64,000 nucleotides of DNA, taken from Euryodendron excelsum. Its lineage: Eukaryota; Streptophyta; Magnoliopsida; Ericales; Pentaphylacaceae. The first letter of the stretch is position 1. Every line of letters begins with the position of its first letter. The translations under genes and the position numbers were made by a program. Positions 46,295 to 58,000 of this stretch are shown here, one piece after another. Where the stretch lies: positions 30,930,001-30,994,000 of the forward strand of contig CM065394.1 in assembly GCA_033060915.1 (NCBI GenBank). The letters are read 5' to 3'. The notes beneath the pieces were generated by a model, which ran no database searches, was not told the DNA's origin, and worked only from the letters and a program-made list of their open reading frames with translations.

Positions 46295-46992
46295 ATGTAT
46301 TTACCAAAACTTAGCTACTGCAGGAACATAGAACATGGTCTCAACTAGCACGCCACATTCCCCACCTGAATCCTGTGTTGTAAAAGGAACCGGTCCCAAG
46401 CCAGTCAGGCTCGTGATTACCACTGCAGGATAAATAACCATATAAATGTTTCCAAAATCTCATAAGATAAGATGTTTACCTTTAAACATACATACATATA
46501 CATATATAAACACATATATAGAAAAATACTATCATTTCAGAAAATTTTAAAAAAATCTTATTAAAATAATATGGCAATGACAGTTTTGTGAACAATTACA
46601 AAATTTATAAGAATTTATCACTCATTGTGATGTGGCTGAACGAGAGATTCATTTTGAAACAAAACACTCATTGTAATGGCTATTAATTATAAAAATGCTA
46701 CTACTATATTATTTTGGTGAAATTTTTTATATAAATTTTATGATATATATATATATATATAGGTAATGAAGAATATACAAACCTTGCAACCATATAGGGT
46801 ACAGCTAATGGGTTCCACCTGTGCTATGAGTTGGTCCCATTGAGAGATGTATCCATTTGCATGAGGCATATCTCCTATGTGGAAAACTATGTCAAAGTTC
46901 CTTATGTCCTTTGTGAGTTAGTCTGTGGTATTGAGGGAACCGGGCTGATGATCAGCATGCTCATTTGAACCATCACGCTCTGCCTGAATATC
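46295..46992 (-). pseudogene. Purple acid phosphatase pseudogene (PAP27-like), two exons left
   Basis: Exon remnant A (46992-46783, minus strand) reads AERDGSNEHADHQPGSLNTTD, a stop, then NFDIVFHIGDMPHANGYISQWDQLIAQVEPI. Exon remnant B (from 46422 leftward) reads GNHEPDWLGTGSFYN, then DSGGECGVLVETMFYVPA and AKFW. These are the central metal-binding blocks of plant PAPs. Lesions: a nonsense codon at 46918-46920, a deletion-frameshift at the end of remnant A, and loss of the usual Tyr in the GDxxYxNGY block (here GDMPHANGY). Remnant B is cut by the LINE poly(A) tail at about 46290, so the LINE inserted into this exon. The splice sites between A and B are preserved. Confidence 0.88.
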
Positions 46993-47769
46993 CTAAGAAG
47001 AAATGTAATATAAATGATAATGAATTGCACATGAGAAAATACAAGTACCCTAATTTCCCTAGTAAAAAATTCAATGAAAATTTCTACATGCAAGTCACGG
47101 CCAATTATCTCATGAGTTCAAAACACGTGTCTTTCTGCCCATAAGACAATTTTAGTGCAAACCACCTAGATCTAGGCAGGCCTCCTAAAACTAGTGGGGC
47201 GTTCCATTTTCCGCCATTACATAAAATGACAAAATACAATCCATTTTAACTTCAAAAATATTACAACCAGTATCTTTTTCACCACGCTTTTATCATAGGT
47301 ATATGGGTTCCACATATATTGTTGTGTCTATCTATATGGAAAATCCAGTAGAAAAAAGTGGTGGCTTTATACAGGATATTCCATAACATCACAATGATAT
47401 AAACCATTTTGACTCCTCGAATCTTCACAGGGCAAATCAATCATAATATATGCTTTGTCACTTGCTTCGATGCTTATGGTATATGAAATAATACTATAAT
47501 GCGACAAGGGTTTAATTTAATGATGAATAGGTCTCGAATATTCCCTAGGTATATGATTTATAAAATATTATCTTTTATATACATATATATGTAAGTGTTC
47601 TACTGCTGTCCTCAATGGCTAGTCTGTGCGAAGGTTACATTTCCTAACGCTTAAAATAAATTTTATCAAACGGACCTTTACCAAAGCTCGTAGCAATCAA
47701 GGCATGACGCTAACTGCTTGTGGCATGTGTATGGTAGACGTTATCCTTTTCGCTTTAGGAAATTCAAAT
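46993..47769. other. Intergenic sequence right of the PAP pseudogene
   Basis: No further PAP exons could be read. AT-rich, no gene. Confidence 0.4.
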
Positions 47770-47774
47770 AAGAC

Positions 47775-49486
47775 TGTTAAAGTCTTGATTTTGATGATAA
47801 CAAAACATTATATTGTTTTACTAATGAATTTAGTTTATGTGTAGAAATTTATTTATTATTTCCATCTGATTCCTTGTTTAAGAATAATTATCATGAGAAG
47901 GTGGTTTGAAATTTAAAATATGGAAGCTTGACAAAATGAGGTTGAATGTGTTGATTGGATGATTGGTTGATTAATCTTACAAAAGATTATTTGGATGATC
48001 TTATTCTCGAAGAAATTGAAGGTGCTCATAGTGATCAACAAACATTAAAGAAAGGAAGAGAAGCTTTGGAAGCTTAACACGATGGAGTTAAGAACTTGAA
48101 GATTGATAAAGGAACATTACAAAGAAATTATTAGATTGATCTCAGTTTGAAGATATTGAAGGTACTTTACATGTTTAACTTTACTTGAAGAAGGAGCTTT
48201 AAAGGGTTGGAAGCCTTATGAGATCAATTGAAAAAACTATTAAAGATTCTGAAGCCATGTGCCTAAGTCATGAAGAATGTTGAATGTATTGACACCTATC
48301 AGAGTGCTAACACGCTTGGACTTTAAGAAGAGCAAAACAAGCAGATGGACTTCACGAGGTGATGACTCCTTTTAAAGGAGCTGACACCTCGTAGACTTCT
48401 AAACGTTGAAGAACTAAACTTGAAAAGAATAAGTGTTGATACCTAGTTCAAGAAGTGCTAACACTTAACTCCATAAAGGTCAAGAAGAGTAAGTCAAGTA
48501 GCAAGTATTAACACTCACATCAAAGGTGCTAACACTTAAATTCCAGAAAGCATAGAAAAGAAGATTTTCAACAAGTGTCAACACCTAATTTCAGAGGTGC
48601 TGACACATGTGGTTCCAGAGGGGTCGGGTAAGAGAATTGAAGTAACAAGTGTCGACACCCAATATAAGAGTCGACATGTGGACAGTGCAGCGAAGAAAAT
48701 AAAAGTAGCAAGTGTCGACACCCAATATAAGAGTCGACACCTGAAAGAAATCTGGGCAGTAATGATAATTTTTTTGAACGTTCTACAGAGCTCAGTTCGT
48801 ATTAAATGCACTCCCTCCTCTCGCTAACCGCTAGATATGATACAAGACTATATATACAAAGTCTCTAAAACATTTATATAGATAAATAGAAGATTATAAA
48901 GATCATACATCAGATTCAAAGAGACACTCTGCTCTTCACTACTACATTCTCTTGTTCCTCATTTGCGAGGTTATTTATTGAGCTGCAATTTGCACATTTA
49001 CTCTTTGTTAGAGTACCCATTATATTAAACTCCTTTATTATTGTTCGGTTGGGTTGGGTTGTAACCTGTAAGTTTGAGTATTCTTGGGCAAATACGCTTG
49101 TTAGTTTGAGCGAATCATGGACAAAATCACTTGGGGTTTGAGAGTTTGGTGTAAACTCTTGTAAAAAGTGAGTTAACACTTGGAGAAACAGCAAGCTATG
49201 TAAAGAGGACTTTTACATAGTAGAAGATCCCCTTAAAGGAATCAAGGAAGAGAGAACGTAGGCAAAGGAACGTTAAACCTCTGTAAAATCTCGGTGTCTT
49301 CCTTACTTTGCTTTATTTTCTGCACTACATTATCTTGCTTGCATCATTGTATTATCTTGCTTGCATTCTTATTTTGTATTAAATCATTGTTCCATTGATT
49401 TCATATATTCTGTATATTAGTTTCATTGTCTTTAAATTTGAAAAACCCAATTCACCCTCCTCTTGGATTATCATTTCGGGCTGACA
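47775..49486 (+). mobile_element. Solo LTR of Ty1/copia type (SIRE/Maximus-like)
   Basis: The 1.7-kb block begins TGTTAAAGTCTTGATTTTGA with TGATAACAAAACA and ends AATTCACCCTCCTCTTGGA...GGGCTGACA. These beginnings and endings are typical of SIRE/Maximus LTRs. Flanks AAGAC (47770-47774) and AAGGC (49487-49491) match at four of five positions and look like an aged target duplication. No internal region follows, so it is a solo LTR. Confidence 0.7.
48290..48745. repeat. About 70-bp array of GTGTYRACAC-type dyads inside the solo LTR
   Basis: Units starting AAGTGTTGATAC, AAGTATTAACAC, AAGTGTCAACAC, AAGTGTCGACAC and AAGTGTCGACAC occur at 48431, 48503, 48573, 48647 and 48710. Each is followed 20-30 bp later by a partner such as GTGCTAACAC or GAGTCGACAC. 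Two more decayed units lie at about 48290 and 48360. The last two units are the most alike. Confidence 0.8.
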
Positions 49487-49629
49487 AAGGCTATTTCTTT
49501 TTTTTTTTTTTTCTAAAATTGGAGCTTTTAACAATCTTCTAGTTATCAGTGACAAAAAAAATTTTCAATTGAAAAGCTTATCTTACATTCTAGTTTTCAC
49601 TTGTCTTGCTCTTTTTGATAATTTAATCT

Positions 49630-51125
49630 TGTTGAAAAAATATTGTATAATGTTTCTCATATAAACTGTAGCCATAATAAAGTGAAATTAAAATAATGAA
49701 TAATGTGTATGTAATAATGTGACATGGCATACTAAACAATTCATAGGTGATAATGCAATAAAATATGCAATAAAAGGTAGATCAAATCGAGTATTGCACA
49801 CTCTCTCATTAAGACAGATTCGCCCCCCACACAAGTGTTCATGAGATTAACGGGTGTCTATCTCCAGGATAAAATAATCATAACACTAAATAAGTAGTAG
49901 TACAATATTCAAGTCCAGCGAATACAAACGTCAGATTCTACTTTCTCCATGTACAATATGAATGCAATATGTATGAGCGAAAAACACAAGAAATTTTTGT
50001 CTAATTCAATACAGAATTATGACAGTAAATTTCATACAAAAACTTACACCGTTTCTGACAAAATCAATATGGCATGATAACAAAAGACAGTATATTTTCA
50101 GTGTGGAAATATACTGCAATTTTGTAGAATTTCAACACAGAAATTCAACACAGAAACACAGAACAAAGTGATTTTATTTCTACATAAATTCATCACACAG
50201 CAAATATAAATAATCATCTGAAAACACGAACTAGTAAAACAGATAATTAATCGGATAGAAAAACCTGAATAGAAATTTATACAGAATTTTTAAGTTTGAA
50301 AGTGACAAAATAAAACTGACTAAATAGTTAGAATTCGCCTAGAACAACCGTTGGAATTTGGACAGCACTTCATCGGAGATGCGAATGGACGTCGTCGAAA
50401 TTTGGGTAAAATGTCATTGCCGCCGCAACAGTTCGTTGGAGTGAGAGACAGAGAAAGAGACGACACAAAATTATATCAAAACTGTTTTTTTAATTTTGGA
50501 GGGGGAATCTTTCTATATATAGAAAGATTCACACCCTTTTGAAATGATGCCAGCCAAACGTGCCTTTAGGAAGGGTCGCAACCGTTGGAATTAAAGTTAA
50601 CTTTGAACTAATTCGGTTATACCCGGTCCACACAGTTATGGTTCAAACCGCGTCCAAAAAATTAATATTAGACCAGCTCAAGCCTTTTTAAGATTATTTT
50701 AATCGCACCCGCATCCGAACCGAGCCGAGCCGGTTGGACAGACAGGCGGGCGGCGGCAGCGGCGCTCGCGTGTGTGAAGTATTGGGTCAACCCATGGGTT
50801 CCATAGGTCTTCTCCTTCCACAAAAGTGAGGTGCCCTTTGGGGCCCAAATCTATCTCTAAACCTAGGCTTTATATACCCATCATTTTCTCCATAGAAAAT
50901 CAATGTGGGACAAGCCTTTAGTTCTACCCAATAACCATACTCATGGTATCTACTTTGGAGACCATTATCTCATATTCAAGCCTATGTGGATTTTAGCAAG
51001 TAGATGTTTGTTCTTCATTTCTTCATGGAAGAGAACACAAAACACCTTAGACCAACTAAAAAGGACATGTGGGTCCCACCTTAACAATGGCTCAAAGTTG
51101 GTGTGTCACACCAAATATTCCAACA
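49630..51125 (-). repeat. Left LTR of the non-autonomous element
   Basis: Complete LTR of 1496 bp. It preserves uninterrupted the site (GTGACATGGCATAC, around 49720) at which the other LTR was split by the gypsy element. The homologous plus-strand segment near 50340-50470 matches 60880-61005 clearly. Confidence 0.85.
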
Positions 51126-53257
51126 ATCTCCTACATGAATGAGATTGGCTGTCAAAAAACAATGCACAAAGAAATGCAGATGCACAAATGTAAAAGAAAG
51201 AGTAGAGCGGAAAAGTCACTGCATCAGGAAATGTGGCTTTTGGTTTTGAACCCTCCTTAATGAATTACTATCGGGTTTATTGGCTGACCAGTGAACATGA
51301 TGTCTTGAACTGTTTTGTCATTTGTATAAACCGAAACAACAGTACTCACACGGTTTCTTCCCTATCAAAGTTTGATTCTTCGGTTGTATTCGTTTTGGCC
51401 TTGAACGATCCTGGTATTCATGAGTACTCTTAGAGAATTGAAGCCTTTGTAATTCTCACAGAAGCAACCCCTTCTCACTCATATAGGTGATTTCTTATAG
51501 AGTGAGCAGATATACATACTTTACTTGGTATAATAAGAATCATTAAAAACATAGGCTTATTAATATGAGTAGTCTGCCCTACTCGTTCTATATTAAAAGC
51601 TGTAGCTTATCCTAACAATGTTTCAGGTAATCAATATTTCACCATAGAATTAGGTAGTAGAACAAAGTTCCCCATTGATTTATACTAAGTCATCCTTAAT
51701 TCGGTTATACCATTGAACCTAGATCTTGGGATCTCTAATTAACTAGGTTGGGTTGCCATTAAGGTAACTTTTAAGATAATAGGCTTTAATGCCTAATCCT
51801 CTCAATGAATAAATTTCGAACTCTTACCAAGCCTAATAGTAAGATGATCTCTCAATATCCTTTGATTAAATTATTAATCATTGAATATTACATTCCTGTG
51901 AGTAATGACCTTTAACAGACATGTTTGTCGTGTTTTGTCATTATCGGGAATTCTCTGTGTCTTAAGACATTTAAGAAGTCACTTGATACTTCTTTCCTAA
52001 CTTTTGATTCCTCCGCAGAATTTGGCTGTATACTCCTATTGCAAGAATTTCCTAAGAAAGTAATGCACTTCTTATAAAACTTATCCATTTGTGGATTTAG
52101 CGTCTTCTGATCCATAAATCCAGTTTCCATAGTGTACCTTCTCTAGTACTTCTGAATGTATATGTGATCAGTGTTCATTTGTAGCATAAGGCGAAAACCT
52201 TCTAGTGGATTAACCCTAGGTTTGAATAAAATACTTTATTCCTACCAATATATGTTTACCCTTGCCACTTGCGTGAACTCATATCACGGAGTCACAACTA
52301 CTGAGACTAAATCCTATCACATATCTATTAAGTATTTGAGTTTAGACTCTACTCCTTGAACCATTTGGATAACCTCATTTTTAGGTCCATCACACAGATC
52401 GTCTGTTACCCATTTAGTTTTACCTTTATGTAAACTATTATTGTGGTTCAGATATAATGAAACTCCGTACATCTCTTTATTTTACTAAAGTTATCGAGAC
52501 TGCACGTAGTTCCTTTTCTCTTGAAGTTTCACCTCTGACTTTAAAAGTTAAAACATTCGGATCAGTCACTCTTTCCTTTATTTATCTATAATGACTCTTC
52601 CTTCCAACCATAGACTTAGAGTCTTGGATCTCTTGCTAATTCATAAAGTCTTTAAGACTTTTAGAGTGAAAAGCAAATCCACAAGGAAGTCCATTCCTAA
52701 ATAATGTCCCACTTCTAGAATTAAGAAATATTCTCTCGAATGATTTTAGATTATTAGACGGATTATCATGTACCACAACATTTACATGCACAACTGTGTT
52801 CAAGCAGACTGGGGAATAAACCCTCACACCATCTTATAACTTAGATTACTGATAACCCGAGCTATAATTCTGTCCATGTTAACACAGTGTTTTGTAGGGT
52901 GTCCTAATGAGAACATGTGTTTGAGAAAACAAAGCTTCCCCCCAACATTTCTTGGATTATTCAAAATTTAACAAAGTAGTACACATCAACTCAATAAAGA
53001 GTTGGACTTCATTTTTCCAACAATCAAGTTACTGAATCAACTATATGTTTATAGACAGGCGATTCTGGACATTAAGTTACTGAAGCTACATCATCACCAT
53101 GTCCAATACCTTTTACATGTTTACTACATTCATTCTCACACTCATTTGAACATTATAACACGTGTGTTGATTACTTTAAACGTGAATAACTGTAAGTATA
53201 CTGTTCGATGGTACCTTCTTAATTTCATTATATTTCAAAGAATACTATGAAATACAA
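51126..53257. other. Non-coding interior of the LARD-like element
   Basis: AT-rich without stop-free frames longer than chance and without retroviral motifs on either strand. Part of it resembles 36.8-37.1 kb. Close relatives are likely dispersed in the genome. Confidence 0.6.
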
Positions 53258-53842
53258 TCAACACATGACAATTAACATAAAAGTTAGATATGTCATTACC
53301 ATCACAAACATATATATATAAATAGATACATATGTGGTCACTAAAAGTGTTACAAAGTTAGCAACTAAACAAGTTATCATACTAACCAAATTAACTACAC
53401 TAAAACATAACAAGAAACTAACAAGGACTAAATGATTCTCAAACGAGGAACTCTCAATCACTACCAACACGGGATCAAGAGCGCGCTCAAGGGTGTTTGG
53501 CTGATAAGGAGAGTCCACATCGTAAGAGCCCTTGGGTTGTGCTGAAAGTCTCAACCTTTGAAAGTAAGCGGGACACGAAACGCTCCTACGAGCGGTGCAT
53601 CGAATCTTCCCATAGTAGTTTCAATAGCGCCTCGTTCCTGCCTCATTTGATCCAATCACTTGCCCTAGCGGCATAGGCAGTGCCACTAGCCTAGGAAGAA
53701 CAACGTCCTCTGGGCCATGAAGATAATACATCGTGTGTAACATAGGAGGATCTGTTGGTTGTGCAGGATTCTCTATCTCATTCTCAGCAAACCAGTTTTG
53801 ACCCACCTCTTCCCAAATGTCCATTATGTGAACTGGAAACAT
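53258..53842 (-). pseudogene. Short unknown ORF inside the LARD-like element
   Basis: From ATG 53842 the frame reads MDIWEEVGQNWFAENEIENP, MYYLHGPEDVVLPRLVALPM and SNEAGTRRY, then a TGA (53621-53623), and continues in the same frame with NYYGKIRCTARRSVSCPAYF and LSAQPKGSYDV. The stop falls where a Trp would give a continuous aromatic-rich stretch. Composition is far more protein-like (Pro, Tyr, Cys, balanced charge) than the AT-rich surroundings. The last 50 codons are hydrophobic and may be non-coding. I do not recognise the family; it could be an accessory element ORF or a captured host exon. Confidence 0.5.
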
Positions 53843-54467
53843 ATGGTAATATTCTTATGATTAGAAATTATATCATAACACAAATTTAATTTCTTACAAG
53901 AAATTAAAGACTCTAGCAATTAAATTTGCTACTGTACAAAGTATCATATGCCCATATTCTTAAGGTTAGAAACCATAGAATAATACTATTTTAATTTCTC
54001 AAATGAAATTAAAAATTCTAGCAATAAAAATTGCTCAACCACAAACTCATGCTTTCACAAAACACACATAAGCATGGTAAAACAAAAAACATGTAGCATT
54101 TAAGATACAGAAAGATGTACTAATACAACTTATCATGCTAAACATGCAACGAAAATAGAACTTTAACAAATTAACAACCACTATGCAAATTAAGTTCATC
54201 ACAACATAAGGATACATATCAATTGCTATGTAATACGAAACTCAAGTTTCTAGATTTGTAACATGCTCCTTTCATAAATGAACAATCGCTTTCTAAACGG
54301 CAAATAAAATAAATTTAGTGCCTTAGAAACATGAAAACTTTACGTGACCGTCAAATATGAATTCACTATGAAAATCCTACACTCAACATCATACTATCAT
54401 ATGTACCTTCATAGTATTACTACATATGAAAAACACATACAAGTAAAAACATAATCTGTCTTAATAT
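53843..54467. other. LARD interior next to the right LTR
   Basis: Very AT-rich (A plus T about 70%). On the minus strand this would be the 5' leader after the LTR. No tRNA-complementary primer site is evident at its right end. Confidence 0.45.
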
Positions 54468-54564
54468 TATTGAAAAAATATTGTATAATGTTTTTCATAT
54501 AAACTGTAGCCATAATAAAGTGAAATTAAAATAATGAATAATGTGTATGTAATAATGTGACATG

Positions 54565-55086
54565 TGTCACGAGCTTGAATCTTGAATACCTTGACTCGTG
54601 CAGCCTTAGACACCTTTGTCTACTAAAGATGCTAAGTAAGCCTATAAGAACATCGAAAGAACAAGACTAAGAATAAGAGAGTAACAAGAGAACAAGAGAG
54701 CTTGTAGAAGAACTTGAAGAATGCTTTGATTGCTTGAAATTTGGATGGTTACAAATGAAGGGCTATCCCCTATTTATACTTGTCCACTTCCTCAATGGAC
54801 GGTGGGGATCGTTTTGATCCAACGGTTGAAATTCCCCCTCTAGAATCATCTATACAAATATCTAGATATTTATGTACAAAGCTTCTCAAGGAAGCCTCCC
54901 CCATGTTCTAGAATCTCCCACACCCTTCTAGCTAGTATCTACACTTGTGTAGAAAGATCTAGAATGCTTACAAAAATTGTTCCATGTGTTGGAATGCCCA
55001 AGAATTGCCTAGAAGGTTCTAGACTTGGTGGGCTCCTTAACATCCTCATGGGCCTATTCTTGGGCCATCTTGGTGGGCTTGTGACA
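54565..55086 (-). repeat. 3' LTR of the gypsy element
   Basis: Ends TGTCAC...GTGACA. The complement of CTATTTATAC near 54770 gives GTATAAATAG, a TATA box for the element's own transcript. Confidence 0.95.
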
Positions 55087-55098
55087 TTCTCCCCCACC
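55087..55098 (-). other. Polypurine tract of the gypsy element
   Basis: On the minus strand GGTGGGGGAGAA directly precedes the 3' LTR, as needed for plus-strand priming. Confidence 0.85.
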
Positions 55099-58000
55099 TA
55101 ATCTGGCGACGTTCTCGTCGTAGCTTTCTGGAATTCGACGATCTTGTCCACGAACTGCCACAAGGACTCCTCGTGCTCCCAGCTTGCCTCGCTATCCGGT
55201 TGCCCCTTCCACTTGACCAAGTACTCGATAGAGCTTGGTGCCACGCCCCTCCTTGGGATAACTCGGTGAGCAAGGATGGTCTCCACTTCTTTATCAAATG
55301 ACGCTGTGATGGATGTGGGAGCTCTACTTGATTTGCCACGGCTTGGGTCTTCCACATCGGCATGATAAGGCTTGAGAAGGCTTACGTGGAAGACCGGATG
55401 AATCTTTAACTTTGGAGGCAACTCAAGTTGGTAGGACACTTTGCCAACTAGTTTGGTAATCGGGAATGGTCCCTCGTACTGTCGTGCTAGCCCTTTGTGA
55501 AGCCCCTTGTATGCTTTGGCTTGATGAGTGAGGAACTTCACCATGACAAGGTCTCCTTCTTGGTACTCCTTTGGCCGCCGCTTCTTGTCTGCCCACTTCT
55601 TCATCCTTTTGGCCGCCTTGGCCAAGTAGGCCTTGGCCATGTCGGTTTTCTCATGCCACCCTTTGGCAAACTTGTAAGCTCCAGGGCTTTTGCCTGTATA
55701 CCCGGTAGCAACGGAGGTAGGCGTCAAAGATTGTTGGCCCGTAGCAAGCTCGAATGGGCTAGTGTTGGTTGCCTCGCTCCTTTGTAGATTATAAGAGAAT
55801 TGGGCAACATCAAGCAACTTGGCCCAATCTCTTTGGTTGGCACTTACATAGTGCCTCAGGTATAGCTCCAACAAAGCATTCACCCTCTCGGTTTGGCCAT
55901 CGGTTTGTGGGTGAAAGCTAGTGGAGAAGTTAAGCTCCGTGCCAAGAAGCTTGAAAAGCTCGGTCCAAAAGCGCCCTGTAAAGCGAGAGTCCCGATCACT
56001 AACAATAATCTTTGGAACTCCCCAATACATGACCACATGAGCCAAAAATAACCGAGCTGTTTCCTCCATGGTGCAATCCTTGGTGGCTGGTATGAAAGTG
56101 GTATACTTAGAAAACCGGTCGACCACCACAACGATGGTACCTTTTCATTCGGACTTGGGAAGACAAGTGATGAAGTCCATGGAAACACTCTCCCAAAGCC
56201 GATCCGGAATAGGTAAGGGCTTTAGCAAGCCCGCGGGATGACTTTGCTCCACCTTGTCTTGTTGGCACATAAGAAAAGTTTTCACATAAAGCTCCACATC
56301 GTCCCGCATTCGTGGCCAATAGTAGGCATCCTCCAATAATGCCAATGTGCAGTGAACGCCCGGATGTCCCACCCATTTGGAGTCATGACACTCCTTAAGA
56401 ATCTCCTTCCGTAGCATCCCCCATTTGGGCACATAGATCCGATTGCCTTTGGCAAAGAGAAGATCATCTTTAAGCCAAAACTTCCTTGTCTTGCCTAGCT
56501 TGACGCCATCGATAATAGTCTTGGCCACTTGATTTTGTTGAAGCCCCTCCTTGATCCGATCATTCAACGGACATTGGGGCCGGCTAATGGCGGCAAGTTC
56601 GGCCTTTCTACTTAGTGCGTCCGCCACCAAGTTTGCTTTGCCCGGCTTTTATTCCAAGGTGTAGTCAAATTCAACAAGAAAGTCTTGCCACCGTGCTTGC
56701 TTGGGAGTTAACTTCTTTTGAGTCAAGAAGTAACTCTTTGCGATGTTATCGGTCATGACCACGAACTTGGAACCGAGCAAGTAGTGTCTCCACGTGCGCA
56801 AGCAATGAACCACCGCGGTCATCTCCTTTTCTTGCACCATGTACCTTTTCTCGGTGTCATTGAGCTTGTGACTTTCAAAAGCAATGGGGTGACCTTCTTG
56901 CATCAGCACCCCTCCAATGGTGAAGTCTGAGGCATCGGTGTGTACCTCCCATGGCTTGGTGTGGTCGGGCAATGCTAGAACGGGTTCCTCCATGATGGCC
57001 CTCTTAAGTGCTTGGAAGGCATCTTCACACCTAGTTGTCCACTCCCAAGGATGGTTCTTCTTAAGAAGATCCGTCAAAGGTGCCGCTATAGCCGAATATC
57101 CTAGGATGAACCGTCGATAATAGTTAGCAAGGCCAAGGAAAGATCGTAGCTCGGTCACCTTCATTGGCAGCTCCCATTCTTGGATGGCTTGAACTTTGGC
57201 CTTGTCCATGCGTATAGTCCCGCCTCCAATCACATGGCCAAGAAAGTTTACCTTCAGTTGAGCGAAGGCGCACTTCTCCCTTTTTACATATAGCTCGTTC
57301 TCCCTTAAGACTTGGAAGACTTGCCGTAGATGATCCATGTATTCCACCAAAGATGAGCTATAGATGACAATATCATCCAAATATACTATGACAAATCGAT
57401 CCAAGAAAGGTTGCAACACTTGATTCATCAGGGTGCAAAATGTGGCAGGGGCATTTGTAAAGCCAAAGGGCATGACTAGAAATTCAAAGGAGCCATTCCT
57501 TGTGATACAAGCGGTTTTGGCCACGTCCTCCTTGGCGATCCTCACCTGATAGTACCCCGATCTTAAGTCAAGCTTAGTGAACCACCTTGCACCACCAAGC
57601 CTATCAAACAAATCGGCGATGAGAGGGATGGGGTATTTATTCTTAATAGTTACCTTATTGAGTGCCCGGTAGTCGATGCAAAGACGGAGGGACCCATCAT
57701 ACTTCCGTTGAAACAAGACCGGTGCACCATAAGGACTCTTTGACGGTTGGATGAAGCCGGCATCCAACAAGTTTTTTAGTTGTTTCCGTAATTCCTCCAA
57801 CTCCGGGGGAGCCATACGGTAGGGTGTCATGGCCGAAATCTTGGCACCTACCTCCAACTCTATGGCATGATCCACCTCCCTCTTAGGTGGGAGTCTCTTT
57901 GGCAATTCTGGGGGCATGACATCCTTGTAGTCTTCAAGCACTTCCACCACTTCGCTTGGCATGCCTTCCATGGTGCTAGAAGAGTCTTCATTAAGCTTTA

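Noticed and set aside
48431..48745. CRISPR-like array
   Set aside because: Repeats are imperfect, include the spacers, lie in a plant LTR, and there is no prokaryotic context.
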